In this document: piece after piece, positions 24,876-36,473 of the stretch
Layout of the letters: each line of letters opens with the position of its first letter
How positions within the stretch are numbered: the first letter of the stretch is position 1
Assembly: GCA_028456385.1 (NCBI GenBank)
Contig: JALNQF010000106.1
Location: 1-64,000 of the forward strand
Direction: 5' to 3'
DNA from: Ophiosphaerella korrae
Lineage: Eukaryota; Ascomycota; Dothideomycetes; Pleosporales; Phaeosphaeriaceae
Length of the DNA: 64,000 nt
Position numbers and translations under genes: made by a program
The notes under the pieces: model-generated
Databases searched by the model: none
What the model saw: only the letters and a program-made list of their open reading frames with translations
What the model was told of the DNA's origin: nothing

Positions 24876-25693
24876 GGCCGATTTCTGAGGGGTGGCTCGG
24901 AACCCCCCGGGTGGCTCGGAACCCTGTCGGCTAGCTTAGGTCCCGATTTGGAACACCGATGCTTCGACCGTCAAACATCTGCATGTCAGCCAGCGAATAA
25001 AGTTTGTGAAATCAGGCTATAAATCTATGGCAAGATAAGAATGCAAGAGAATTCTGGCTAGTTCGAGCGAGGTTGATAGCCAGGTACAGGTTTCGCCCGG
25101 GTTCTTAGTGCGTCGAAGCACAAGAAACAAGTTATCAATCCAGCGCCACCACTTCGGCCACGAATCATGGGATACTTGGGAAGAGTCATCAAGCGTATCA
25201 GAACAAACTTACGTCCGAGAATCTTTTTGATTGTATCTCCTTGACATATAAATTCGTCATCCCACAATTAACAAGAATATTGTTACGGAACTAGAAGCCA
25301 TTACCGATCACCCGGCTATTTCGATTCACAAGCCTGGCCGCCCGGGCCGATCGTTCGGTTCGGAAGTTCCGTTCAATCGCAGGATGAATCGAACAATGCA
25401 GTCCAAACACTCCCCAATCAACAATACACATAAAATGGCATGCTCACCTCTGTCACGAAAGGGGCGGTGCAGTGCAACCTGTAAATACCAGTGAGTGTTG
25501 GGGAGCATGACCTCCGCATCCACTGCTTCAATAGCTTGCAAGTCAAGTGAACTATTCACAATGCCAAAAATTGACAGGTCCAGTAAAATTCACCACTAAG
25601 AATTGGCAGTAAGCTCAATCATGGCAGACATAGTCTCCTCTTTCAAGTGCTGGGAACCACAAAACCTGGATAACATAGGAATAAGCAGGCTCC
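24876..25693. other. Intergenic, no gene recognised
   Basis: Ordinary base composition. Open frames here start with non-ATG codons or are short; none shows a recognisable domain. It contains the upstream region of the gene that probably starts at 25,694. Confidence 0.5.
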
Positions 25694-27260
25694 ATGTACA
25701 GACTCATGACAACGAAAGGCAAACAACAAAAAACAGCGGCACCAATTACCCGGTCCTTGACACTCCAACACATACCAGTATGGTCTCTTGATCAAAATGG
25801 AAATGTCGAGCAAACTTCTGTTCCCGACGGCACGGACCCCAGCGAGATAGTGGGTTGCGTGATCAACACCAAATCAACACCAGCTTCCTATCCATGGATG
25901 GCCATCTTAGGAGCATCAGAGCATGGTTGAATACTCAGTGTGAGATAGAGGAGGCCCGGATTGACTGGAATCCAGACCATGGGCGAGAAATGTATATCAC
26001 GACAGGGGGCCTCAATACCTCTGTTCTCGAACGTGTGCGTCGAGGCCATGGTCCGCGGTCTTCTCAATTCGAAGATTTGCTCTGGCCATTGCGTGTTGGT
26101 GATGATAAGGCTTCATCACTTAGGTTCAGCAAGCGGCCACGTAGAGAGACATATAAGTCTATGCAAGAAGCGCTTTTGATATGGAACAAGTACGTTGCGA
26201 GCGCAGACAACAATACTGCTGCACGAGAAGGATTAATCAATGCAATGCATTTCCGAATATACTTTCTTGACACAACACTAAGCTATCGTAGAAGTGTAGA
26301 TGCGCATGATGAAACCTCGCGGAAACTCCTACACTGTATATATGTATATCGTCCTGAGACAGCAGATTTCTCAACGAGAGATCCGTTTGATTTGATAACT
26401 ATAATGCTTGCACATATTGGCTTTGCGATCCCGGACGTTAATAATGATCTTAAATACCTCATGTTCTATACATTGGCGGCGGAGCGTGGGTACACGGCTC
26501 ATATCGCTAATGCTGGTACTATATATATGCTTAGCGAGAAGATTACTGAGGCGAGGTCGAAGGGGGGAACTGAAAGAGCAGGGAGCATGAGTGGACGTTG
26601 AATGAGTGGACCAGGGGCATATTTGAAAGAAACTGTAATATTGTCGCTGAAAGAGTCAAGACTGCGAGACGGAACGTCCACTTAAAAGCCCTGGAAAGTT
26701 TACAGAATCTTGTGGCCCTTCAAACGGCGCAGAAAATGGCTTTGAGAGACAGAATAGCAAGTGGGAAGTTGGCATCTGACAACGTCAACTCAGCTTATGC
26801 GTGGTTGAAGACAAGACGAGAAGCATGGGGCACTTCAATCGTGCGTCTCGAAAACACGGTAAAGTACCTCGAGGATCTTGGCGTGACTTGCAAAGCTGCA
26901 GCAAATACTTCCGAGGACATGACCGATATTAACCAAACGCGTGTCCTGGCTCGAGCAAAGAAATTTGCTGGCCTGGATCTTAAGCACGTCAGCGAGGCTG
27001 AGAGACAGTCTGTGGTATCGGAGCGCATGGCAAACCCCGATACTGTCACCATGACGGGTAATGCTATTGAAGGCATAACCGAAACAAAGGTCAAGGCCAA
27101 AGAGTTATTCGACTCGCTTGGCACAATGGACAATAGATTAGCAGAGTTGCTGGAAGCGATAGAGGCGGTGTTGCACGAGTATCATGGATTGGCTCGTCTG
27201 GTTGACTCGGATTCAGTGATGTTTGTAGAAGGTGATTTCAGTAGTGAGGATGAAGAGTAA
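25694..27260 (+). CDS. Unrecognised protein, probably three exons
   Basis: No family was recognised. The best model joins 25,694-25,849, 25,939-26,489 and 26,582-27,260 (461 aa), using a GTGGGT donor with a CTCAG acceptor, and a weaker GTACAC donor with a GAGCAG acceptor; all joins keep the frame. The first ATG (25,694) or the second (25,706, MTTK) could be the start. The middle part has an FDLITIMLAHIGFAI-like hydrophobic helix region followed by AAERGYTAHIANAG, reminiscent of a Sel1-like helix pair. The C-terminal third is charged, helical and coiled-coil-like and ends in an acidic tail (SSEDEE). If the second intron is not real, the gene carries a frameshift near 26,573-26,586. It is the first gene beside the RIP block and may be lineage-specific. 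Confidence 0.5.
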
Positions 27261-28067
27261 GCACCCTCTGCCCGGAACTGTGGTTGGAAGAGCATCTCAA
27301 TTATAACAAAAAATACATTTTCTAGAATGGAGCATGACAAATTACCCCAGATGAAGACGGAACGTTGTAGGAGTGGGGTCACACCCGACGAAATGGACCT
27401 TGACACTCATTAGACCAAAAAATTGGGGAAATCGCTCGTCTTGTACCAATATAAGATGTATGCAACAGAAAATACACTACAAATCTCTAAACTAGAAATC
27501 CTAGGTTAATTTACTAATAACTGGGGAGAAAATGGATTATAGATACTGAGTATCCTTTAGCTGCTGCTTCTAATGTGGCCTATTTTCTAGTTGTTTGGTT
27601 GACCAGGAGCTTGCCTAGCTATTTCCCCTCAGTGGTACAAGTGATGGCTTTGTGGGGATTGAGGCTGTTAGCAAAACAAGCATGTACAGTGAGACGAATG
27701 ATGGGACGAGCACAAAGAGCAAGGCCATAGAATGTCACTTGTGTTTCAAGGAAGTGGGCAAATTTGCAAGGTTTAGGGTATCATTGTGTATTATGTCACG
27801 TTTGCCTCTCAAGCCGTGGGTCATATTGGCAGCTTTGAGCACTCCTCCAAACTCTGCTTCCACTTTCTCTAGTATATCTAATTGCGTGTTAGATAATGAC
27901 AGCTGGGTAATTGAGTTGTAGATGGCATCGTGATTGGGTACTTACTTGCGTCAAGACCATCCGAGCATGTTCACCGATATTTTTCTGCTGCTCTCTAGAC
28001 GCAAGTTGCCCAGGCATTCTTCATCAGACGCCTAGTGCGTAATTGTGAGGAGTGATCCATTGCATGT
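27261..28067. other. Intergenic, no gene recognised
   Basis: This is the 3' flank shared by two convergent genes. Part of it (about 27,300-27,560) is mildly AT-rich. A frame at 27,652-27,921 begins with GTG and shows no domain; I do not support it as a gene. Confidence 0.5.
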
Positions 28068-31000
28068 TTAGAAAGCGTATAGGCCACGCATGGTCCAGAT
28101 GGATTCATCAATCATGTCCGGTGTCCATTCGGCGCCCGTCAACTGCGCAGCAATGCTCTCGCGCTTGTCTCTTGACAAGATCAAAAACCGCTCGATAAGA
28201 TCGCCATCTATCACACTCTTTACTGGAGTGAAGTAGCTGCGGAATGCTAAATGATCGCGCCCAGATAATGGTTTATCATCTGTTCGTAACTGCAGCTCCA
28301 ACTGCTGGAACATCTTGTGCTGCCGACGGGATGTGAAGGGGATAAGGGCACCAAGCGTGCCTTGAAGGCCGGCCCAGAAGACGACATGATCACCACCAGA
28401 TAGAAGAACAGTCTTCTGTATGGAGATGGGAATATCGTTTACGAAATAGTTTGCAACACTGTCCAATCGATTGGCCGTACCTCCAAGGTAACCCTTGTCA
28501 ACGAGTAGGTCAGAACCATCGGGCGAGTCATCGGCTGACACAGACACTTTGTTCGGGCAACGAACCAACCAGAGGTTACCAAACTTATCACCACCAATGG
28601 TGGTATCGTAGTCTAGCATCTCAGTACATGTAGTGTGTCGGGCAACAGTGTCATCGACAAACGGAATAAGTCGGTTAGGATGAGCCTGGTCCTTGTGAAC
28701 AACATAGGTGACGGACTGTACTTGATCGGAAACAATCAAACGGCTTCCTTGGGTCTTTAGATCCGTAATCCGAGTGGGTACACATTTCAGAGTTTGTGCT
28801 TTGCGGAGCAGAGACTTCATACCACAATCATAAAAGCATAGGGTTGATCCTACACCAGCGATCATCTTACCCTTAAACGCGAGTAATGCCAATGGAGGAT
28901 CGCTTACGTCAGTCTCGTGGAAGAACTCGAGTTCCCGTCCATTAGGGGATACCTTATACATTTGAATTGAGGCACCTGAAAACTTATAAGGTTGGAAACT
29001 GAGATCTTTCGCAGTCCCAACGGCCAAGAATAGATCTATTCCTCGGCTTTCGAACTGGACAAGAGCAGCGCTGACAAGTGACTGGTTCGCTTTTATTTCC
29101 ACGGTATGTGTAACACACTTTTCGCTTACGGGATCAACAACTTGGATGCATGAAGCCCAGCTGCCTTGTGCTCGTGGGTACCCAAAATCCACAGGTGGGA
29201 ATTCTTCTATCTCGCTGTGGCCGTTCGTTGTATCGCCATTTGTATCTTCGATATCCATGGGAGCATCGTCGTTTTCTTCCTTCTTGACGCGCGCCTGGGT
29301 GATAAGCTGCTGTCTTGTAGCTGCGTTCAATGTGTTGTTCTCGCTCTGAATGACATAGAAAACGCCTTGCTCATGGTACCCAATCATCTTTCGTGGAGTG
29401 TACTTGAGCGGTATGGTTTCGTACGTCGTGTTATCCGTCAAGTCGTCGATCGTGAAAATCCTGCATGAATTAGCTACTGTAATGATCATAGTTGTGCGGA
29501 AGCAGAATATGTAATGGATTGCTGTTCAGCAGGAACAATTGGAAAATTTTAAATCCCTCATCGTGTGTAGGGTGTACATTGTATCATCAGAGCAATTGAA
29601 CGAAAAAAAGGGACTGGACATACCGTAATTCGTTGGCACTCACACAAATGATACCTTTGAATTGCGAGCCTTCAAAGTTCCATGCAGACTTGAATGCAAC
29701 GTAGTTGAGTGGGGTCAGTTGAAGGACACGGGTGCGTGGATGAGTATAACCCAGCCATGGCCTGGATGTCATCGCTAGAACGGCGGATTCGCCCGCAACC
29801 GTGACCTTTGCAAATTTGATAGGCTCAGGGCCGAGGAACCGTCGCCTGGTGTCACCAATATCACCAGTCATTTCGTCTAGCACAGAACGAATGTAAACTC
29901 CACTGCGCAAACCAATATGGAGGAATTGGCTGTGTCCGTTTGATGATTTGTCGGACATTATGTTGATCGTAAGGTCGCTCGGCGGCGATGTAAGTGCCTG
30001 CACAGAAATGCTTCGCAGAATGTTGCCTTCCATATCAGGGGAGAGGTTGAATATTCTGACGGTTTGATCGCTGCATCCAACAGCCATGAAGTAAGCTCGT
30101 ACGCTACCTTCCGGAACATCTGGTATCGCGATGCAGTTGATGGTACTGTCTAACGAAATCTCCTGTTCGGCCATTGCGAGCGAGCCATCAGTATCACACT
30201 CGAAGTAAAGGATCTGGCCTGAACTTAGCGCAATCGCAACTTGTCGATTGTTGGTTGCGCAAGCTACAATGGTTCGGTGCGCTGGAGGTTGCCAATCCGT
30301 CAAGCTAGTGTGTGTAGCAACAGGATCTTTGGTGCCGCCAGGAAATTGGATACCTTGGATATGGCGAATGCCCTTCGGATGAACTTGGATGATACAGTCT
30401 TCACCAAATTGTTGAACCCCCAGTGTGTTGGTTTCGGCTATAAAGCCTGTGTTTGACGCCTCTTCTACATCCTCCCCAATCTTCAAGACAAGTGTTCTGC
30501 TATGCAAGCAAAGAACGATGAGAGTATCTGTCTCATCCTCGTTTGTTAGCTTTGTTGTCCAGACCCCTGAGGCATTCTGAGGTAGTGGTGACTCAATGAG
30601 ATCCAGCACTTCAAGCGCATTTCTCGTGGTACGGAAGGTACTTCGACCACCGGTGCCGCTGATGGTGTATATCTGTGGCGCATCTTCCAAGGCTAGATTT
30701 GCTACTTCCATGTCCATAATCGGGCCCAAACTAGGCATGGTACCGACCGCGGTCAAATTAACCAAAGGTCGTGGCTTGAAAAACGGCGGAGCAAAAGACT
30801 TTGTTGGATCAACTGGAAACTGATCGCTCTCAAACAGTGCATCGTCGCTGTCCTCACCCAGCGACTCTAACTCGTACAGGACCCGATCTCCAGACTCGGA
30901 AGCTGTGAATAGGAAACCTGCACGCAGAATGCAAATGCTTGTGGCAACGGGTATCGTGTCAAAATACCGGATTTTGATTTTCGTAAGTGCTCCATCGTGC

Positions 31001-32096
31001 AGATCGACCGTCAGTTTGAAAACATCGCCGTCCTCTGTCTGCAGTAGGTAAAAAAAGTCACCACGCTTCAGAGAGTACATTGTACCGGCAACGATAATAC
31101 GCTTGCGGTTCGGATCTTCGGTAGCTCCTTCGCGGCGCGGAATAGCTAGCCGATGCACGTCATGTTTCTTGTTGAAGATACGATGGTATGTGATGCTGTC
31201 TTCTCCACACACGAGAACCCCACCTGGCGCATTCATTCCTCCAGGTACTCGGTAAAGGGCATTAGCAGTACGGTCAACTGGCTCGGACCACTTGCGTACG
31301 ATGTGATTTAGTCCAAGGTCCAGCTCGTAGTAGACAAGCTCCTTCTTCAGTTCGTCAATGGCTTCACTGGAAGGATCAGTCTCGGAACTGGAGAAGTCCA
31401 ACTCGAGAGTAGCGAACATGGGGTTTTCATAGCCAACATCGAGGCCAATTAAAGCATACACCAGCGTGTGCGGCTTGTGTGCTTCAAGAGGTGAAGATAT
31501 GGCGATGTCCGTTTGACCACTCCTGGTGAGAATGTAAACCAGCTTGTTCTTCTCAATGGATGCGATCATGATGGCGCGCCCTTTCGGGTCTGCCGCAAGG
31601 TACTCGCCAGGGACCACGCGTCGTATTCCAGACTTGCCGTATGTCTCAAAGTGCACAGTCTTGAACGCATGGTCCTCGGCCACATACTCGTAAGTGACTA
31701 AACGCCCCGAGTCGGTAGATATGACAATGTGATCTGAAGAGTCAGCCTAAATTCTTGATGCACAGTCCTGTCTAGGCCACCATTGGCTCAGAGAACTACG
31801 AGCTCGGGGTCCCGGGTGCTTTGGAAAATCACTATACAGGCTTGTAGCATTGGTGACGGGAAGGACGTACCTTTGGTGCCGCCTGCGATGCGGAACTTTG
31901 CTATACGGCGGATGATTGCAAAGACATCCTGGGAGAAAGTCTCTTGGAAGCCATTCTGTTGACGTGAAACCTCTAGAATCGACAGCCTAGATCCGTTTGC
32001 TGTGAGGATCTGCTGCTTGCCATTTCCGAGGAAGTCGCCAGAAAGCGCGTCTTGAGTTGCCGACGGCTGTTTCACCGTCAAGGCGTACAGTGACAT
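28068..32096 (-). CDS. RSE1: Splicing factor 3B subunit 3 (Rse1/SAP130)
   Basis: Large beta-propeller subunit of the SF3b complex in the U2 snRNP, needed for branch-site recognition and prespliceosome assembly in the nucleus. Three exons: 31,871-32,096, 29,624-31,733 and 28,068-29,460, joined by GTACGT/TTCAG and GTATGT/TGCAG sites; both joins restore the family sequence (TKDHIVISTDSGRL and ELRIFTIDDL). The product is 1,242 aa, close to the usual length of about 1,200. N-terminal MSLYALTV, the GKSGIRRVVPGEYLAADPKGRA block, LVYYELDLGLNHIVRKWS and IPRREGATEDPNRKR are diagnostic, and the MMS1/CPSF-A type C-terminus is complete. An in-frame ATG six codons upstream (32,114) could also serve. It is head to head with SDA1, so the two may be co-expressed. 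Confidence 0.96.
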
Positions 32097-32403
32097 AGAG
32101 GAGAAGCTCGTCATGATGGCAGTTAGGCGTGTAGCGGCCTGCCAACGGGCCTTGAGAACAGCGGAGGTCGCTGGCAAGGCGTGTCTGGGTGCTGACGCGC
32201 TTGCAGTGGTGGTGGTGGATGCAAGCGAGCAGTGTGGTAAGTGGGTAGCTGCAGTAAAGATTTCGATGTCCAAGCTCCTTCGGCAAAACATGCCTCCGCT
32301 GCAGGTGACAATGGCCCCGCTAAAATTTTGGAAAAGTAGGGACGGCCTGCGATCGCGTACAGGAAGAGAGTTAACTCTCCAATCCACTCGATATACTACC
32401 AAA
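32097..32403. promoter_or_regulatory. Shared RSE1/SDA1 divergent promoter
   Basis: 307 bp separate the two start codons, so both promoters and 5' leaders must fit here. The interval contains a GTGGTGGTGG run near 32,206-32,216 and no clear TATA box. Bidirectional control of a splicing gene and a ribosome-biogenesis gene is inferred from layout only. Confidence 0.6.
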
Positions 32404-34671
32404 ATGAAGCGCAAAGTTGGCGCGCTTGAAAAGATCGAGGCTGATCACGCAGCGCTCCGCTACAAGCTTAAGCGCGATCCGCAGAGCTACCGCGATGATT
32501 TCAACAACCAGTACCAGCAGTACGAGACACTGCGAGACCTCTTCCTCCAAGACCCCTCCTCGGCAGACTCTGGATTAATTGCTTTAAAAGACCTCATCGA
32601 ATTCATCTCGCACGTTGCAGACCGCTACCCTGATCTGACTTCTCAATTCCCCGAAGACTTGACCCAGATCCTCCTGCAGCACCATCAAGTCCTCGAGTAT
32701 GAGCTGCGCGATAAAATAGTGGGGAGCATAGTGCTACTGAGGAACAAAGACGTAATTGATTCCATCGCTCTGCTCAATACTCTCTTCCCCATCCTCATTA
32801 CCACGCCGAGCAAGTCGCTACGTCAATTGCTCTTTACCAAGATCCTCTCCGACCTGCGATCCTCCAACACCAAAGCCAAGAATCACAAGCTAAACCGTAC
32901 CATGCAAACCGTCCTGTACAATCTGCTTGAGTCGGATAAAGATTCGCCCAAGGGTATTTGGGCAGTAAAGATAACACGAGAGCTATGGAAACGGCAAATA
33001 TGGACCGATGCGCGCGCAGTAGAGGTCATGCGGCTAGCTGCCCTCAGTGACAACGAGAAGGTTATCACCGGCGGAGTCCGCTTTTTCCTCGGCGGCGACA
33101 AGGAACGTGAAGAGGCCGCTGAGGACAGCGACGACGATGAAGATGTTGACATGGCGCGCTTACGCCACCAGGCAGGCATCAACAAGAAGTCCAAGAAGAA
33201 CCAGAGAGATCTAAAGAAAGCCGCGTCCACTGTCAAAAAGAAGGAGAAGAAGAAGAACGCGCCGCACCCGCTCAACTTCTCAGCACTACACCTACTACAC
33301 GATCCCCAGGGTTTCGCCGAATCCCTTTTCTCTAAGCATGTACAAAATTCAAAGTCGAAACTACAGCTCGAATCAAGGCTTCTTGTACTACAGCTCGTCT
33401 CCAGGCTTGTTGGCCTGCATAAGCTCACCGTCCTGTCGCTCTACTCTTTCTTCCTGAAGCACCTCACCCCTCGGCAAGCTTCTGTTACGACTTATTTAGC
33501 ATGTCTTGCACAAGCGACACACAATTACGTACCCCCTGATGTTCTAGAGCCTCTTGTACAGAAGATCGCGAACGAATTCGTGTCAGAAGCTTCCGCATCA
33601 GAAGTGGCTGCAGCAGGTCTGAATGCCATTCGGGAGATTTGCGTGCGTCAACCCTTGGCCATGACCGACACTTTGCTACAGGACTTGGTCCAGTACCGCA
33701 AATCTAAAGACAAAGGGACAATGATGGCCGCTAAAGGTCTTCTATCCCTTTACCGTGAAGTCGGCGCTGAATTATTGCATAAGCGCGATCGAGGCAAGGA
33801 TGCTACCATAGGCATACGTGCAGGTACGATAAAGGAGCGAAGATACGGCGAAGAGGCAGTTGGTGAAGTTGAAGGCATCGAACTGTTAGAAAAGTGGAAG
33901 GAAGAAGAGCGTCGCAAGAAGCGTGAGGCAGCTGGCCTAGACCCAGATGGAGATGACGGGGAGGAAGTTGACGAGGTAGAGGATTGGAAGGCCTGGGATG
34001 TCGAATCCGACGAAGACAGCGACGACTCAGGTGGCTGGATCAATGTTGAATCCGATGGTGAAGACATCCAGATCAGCGACTCGGAAGACGAGAAAGACAA
34101 ATCGAAAGCCAAACCTTCTCCCTCTAAGAAACGTAAACTAAGCGACGCAACTCCCGTTCCGGCCGACGCAACAGAAGAAAAGGAAAACTCAAAGAGTGTC
34201 GAACCAGATATCAAATCCATTTCCAAACTCCTTACCACGACCATTCTCACTCCCGCCGACCTGAAACAACTTCGCGCCCTGCAAGAAGCCTCCACTATAA
34301 CCTCCGCCCTCCCCTCCCACAAACGCGCCCAACTCCTCGCTGCCCGCCATGCAGACGAAGCCATTACCGCCGAAACCATCGAAGCGGCGGCCTCGCTCGG
34401 CAAAAAGAGCACCAAAGAAGAGAAAATCGCCATGGCGAAGGGTGATCGGGAGACAAACCACCAAAGTACCACGGCGAAACGCAAGGAGAAGAAGCAGGCT
34501 GAGGGCAAGAGCACAACAAACAAAGAGAAAGCTCGCAAGAAGAATTTCCTCATGACGTTGGGCAAGGCTAAAAGTAAGAACAAGCGGAGTCTGACAGATG
34601 TCAAGAGGACGTTGCAGGGGCATATTGACCGAAGTAAGAGGGGTGGAAAGAGAGGAAATAAAGGACATTGA
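32404..34671 (+). CDS. SDA1: Sda1, 60S ribosome biogenesis protein
   Basis: Nucleolar/nuclear protein needed for maturation and export of pre-60S ribosomal particles and, in yeast, for passage through Start and actin organisation. The start is the ATG in ACCAAAATGAAG; the frame is open further upstream but that would run into the RSE1 promoter. The product is 755 aa, like yeast Sda1 (767). Visible family features: N-terminal YRDDFNNQYQQYETLRDLFL, the helical-repeat core with YELRDKIVGSIVLLRNKD and SLRQLLFTKILSDL, a lysine-rich stretch (about 265-285), HPLNFSALHLLHDPQGFAE, an acidic segment ending in GGWINVES (about 550-570), and a basic C-terminus. It is a single exon and no disruption is seen. 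It is transcribed divergently from RSE1. Confidence 0.97.
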   Translation: MKRKVGALEKIEADHAALRYKLKRDPQSYRDDFNNQYQQYETLRDLFLQDPSSADSGLIALKDLIEFISHVADRYPDLTSQFPEDLTQILLQHHQVLEYELRDKIVGSIVLLRNKDVIDSIALLNTLFPILITTPSKSLRQLLFTKILSDLRSSNTKAKNHKLNRTMQTVLYNLLESDKDSPKGIWAVKITRELWKRQIWTDARAVEVMRLAALSDNEKVITGGVRFFLGGDKEREEAAEDSDDDEDVDMARLRHQAGINKKSKKNQRDLKKAASTVKKKEKKKNAPHPLNFSALHLLHDPQGFAESLFSKHVQNSKSKLQLESRLLVLQLVSRLVGLHKLTVLSLYSFFLKHLTPRQASVTTYLACLAQATHNYVPPDVLEPLVQKIANEFVSEASASEVAAAGLNAIREICVRQPLAMTDTLLQDLVQYRKSKDKGTMMAAKGLLSLYREVGAELLHKRDRGKDATIGIRAGTIKERRYGEEAVGEVEGIELLEKWKEEERRKKREAAGLDPDGDDGEEVDEVEDWKAWDVESDEDSDDSGGWINVESDGEDIQISDSEDEKDKSKAKPSPSKKRKLSDATPVPADATEEKENSKSVEPDIKSISKLLTTTILTPADLKQLRALQEASTITSALPSHKRAQLLAARHADEAITAETIEAAASLGKKSTKEEKIAMAKGDRETNHQSTTAKRKEKKQAEGKSTTNKEKARKKNFLMTLGKAKSKNKRSLTDVKRTLQGHIDRSKRGGKRGNKGH

Positions 34672-35117
34672 GGTATATATATTTAAGGCGAGTTATCTGA
34701 ATATAATATCAATCGCCATTAACATTGCGACAAGAGAAAGAATCTTTCTATTTGTGGGGTTAGTGCTGGCTCTTGTACACTACATCGTGTGCCACTATGA
34801 ATGCTGGAGACCACCAAGCAGTTTCACCAATCTTCTTGTAATAAACTCTCAGATAAAGTGCACCATCGAAGCAAACGACATGCATTGAAAGGTCCAAGTA
34901 CTACCCTCTCTACTGCATATCAACGTTTTCATAGACCATTCAAGGCCCTGTCAATAAACCACAAGATCGTCAAAACCTCAGCCCAATCCCCAGACGAAAT
35001 GGCCCCTTCCTACTCGCATAGCAACCGCATACTCGTACAAAAAGATCAACCAACACCTCGCCCACCCCGATATCAGATCCTACATACTACCCACCTTCCA
35101 ACCCAGCCACCATCTTC
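34672..35117. other. Intergenic 3' region between convergent genes
   Basis: Holds the 3' ends of SDA1 and of the convergent gene on the minus strand. A TATATATATTTAA stretch just after the SDA1 stop may act in 3'-end formation. Short open frames here lack support. Confidence 0.5.
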
Positions 35118-36473
35118 TCACAACTCTGTCTCCGCGTGGTCCGCGCCCCCATCTGCGTCTCCATTCTTCTTCCCAAACACATCGGCAACTCCTTCGCCAC
35201 TACCATCCTGCCACAGCCCCGCCTCAGCACTTACGCACTTCCGGAACACTTCGTCCTTATGCGCCTGAATCTCGGCCTCGCGCTTCAATTTCTTCGTCAT
35301 CCTCGCGTGCTCAACGACAGCGTATGAGCGCCGGCGCTTGCGAGTTGCGTCTTCGGTCTCGGCCTTCATCCACTGGCTCAGCCGATGATTGGTGGCTGAT
35401 ACGAGCATGGCCATATCTTCACGCAGACCTTTCTTGTCGGACGATCGCGGATAGACTTGGAGGAGGGAGGTTAGGAGCGAGGTCTGCGTGGCGAGAGAGG
35501 CTATGTGGCCCGGGGGATCTTTGAAGACTGTGAGTTTCTTTGTGGTGGGAGGCTTGAACGAGGATGGGTGGGCATGGATAGGGCCACTGAGTATGGCTTG
35601 GATGGACATGGGGTTGGTTTTCGAGGCGCCGGTTTCGTCTGGGTCGTCGGATAGCATTGTATTATGAGGCTGGGGTCGCGATGACTCTCGGATGTACTGG
35701 ACAGCTTTTCTGCGCAGCGTGGTTTCTGCTTCCCCACTTGCTGAAATGCCCATCTGGATGTGGCGTTCGATGTATGTTGGCTGGTTTGGGGTGTCTTTGT
35801 TGGACTGTTGAGCGATATGCTGTGCTAACAGAGGAAATCGGGTTTCGAATGGCACTCCATAGGTGACTTTTCCAGGTGTTGGGGGCGGATTTACAAAGGA
35901 TGCCGCTACCTTTGCATTCATCATCCGGTACATATCTTGATTCTTCTGGCCAGTGAAAGTGGATCCTATCGCGGGCTTAGGTTCCAGTAACATATTTGAA
36001 GCACTGGACTTGTTGTACAGCTTGTGGTGTCTGTTCCGGAACTTATGAGGTTCTTGCGAGGGTAGCGTATGTGGCGAAAGCGGCATTGGTTTGCGGCGTG
36101 GCGAGTATTCTTCAAGGACAATAGGATCATGTGCACTACCTTTCTTAGTAAGAGGATTTACAGTCCGGGTTGGCAAAACTGAGAAACCTGACTGGGGTAT
36201 AATAGGCAAGTTTTCCTTTTGCATTGATGTCTTTCGAGCTCCTTTGCTTGATGAGACTTTGATGAATGGAGAACTGAGGTGGATATCATCCATACCGCCG
36301 GTACTGGAGGATGTAGCTTGCAAACCTACGGAGAGAACCTGAGGTGTACTAGGAGCCTGGATGCGACGTGATTGAATGTGAATAATGCCTTTTTCCTCTC
36401 CTTCACCTCGAGTTATACGCGTCTTGTTTGTGACCGAGGCTCTGCCTTTACTGTTGAGGCTCTGGCCAAACAT
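35118..36473 (-). CDS. Unrecognised basic, low-complexity protein
   Basis: An intronless 451-aa frame with an ATG start (MFGQSLNSK) and a stop at 35,118-35,120. I do not recognise a domain. The composition is rich in Ser, Pro, Lys and Arg; it has repeated short basic patches, for example SPRRKP (about 123-128) and RKRRRSY followed by a charged helix with KKLKREAEIQAHKDE near residues 380-415, which look like a nuclear localisation signal plus a coiled coil. The C-terminus is acidic and glycine-rich (DADGGADHAETEL). The long frame, Met start and normal codon use make it a likely gene; a nuclear, largely disordered protein is inference. It converges on SDA1. Confidence 0.75.
   Translation of the reverse strand: MFGQSLNSKGRASVTNKTRITRGEGEEKGIIHIQSRRIQAPSTPQVLSVGLQATSSSTGGMDDIHLSSPFIKVSSSKGARKTSMQKENLPIIPQSGFSVLPTRTVNPLTKKGSAHDPIVLEEYSPRRKPMPLSPHTLPSQEPHKFRNRHHKLYNKSSASNMLLEPKPAIGSTFTGQKNQDMYRMMNAKVAASFVNPPPTPGKVTYGVPFETRFPLLAQHIAQQSNKDTPNQPTYIERHIQMGISASGEAETTLRRKAVQYIRESSRPQPHNTMLSDDPDETGASKTNPMSIQAILSGPIHAHPSSFKPPTTKKLTVFKDPPGHIASLATQTSLLTSLLQVYPRSSDKKGLREDMAMLVSATNHRLSQWMKAETEDATRKRRRSYAVVEHARMTKKLKREAEIQAHKDEVFRKCVSAEAGLWQDGSGEGVADVFGKKNGDADGGADHAETEL

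Noticed and set aside
24795..25022. 75-codon frame across the 39-bp repeats
   Set aside because: It is open only because 39 is divisible by 3; no domain, and non-repetitive sequence ends it quickly.
27652..27921. 89-codon plus-strand frame
   Set aside because: Starts with GTG and shows no domain.
32883..33428. Minus-strand frame (181 codons) with cysteine-rich look
   Set aside because: Antisense of the conserved SDA1 core; no independent domain.
33750..34604. Long minus-strand frame (284 codons) opposite SDA1
   Set aside because: Serine/leucine-rich mirror of the acidic and lysine-rich SDA1 coding sequence; it is explained by codon bias on the other strand.
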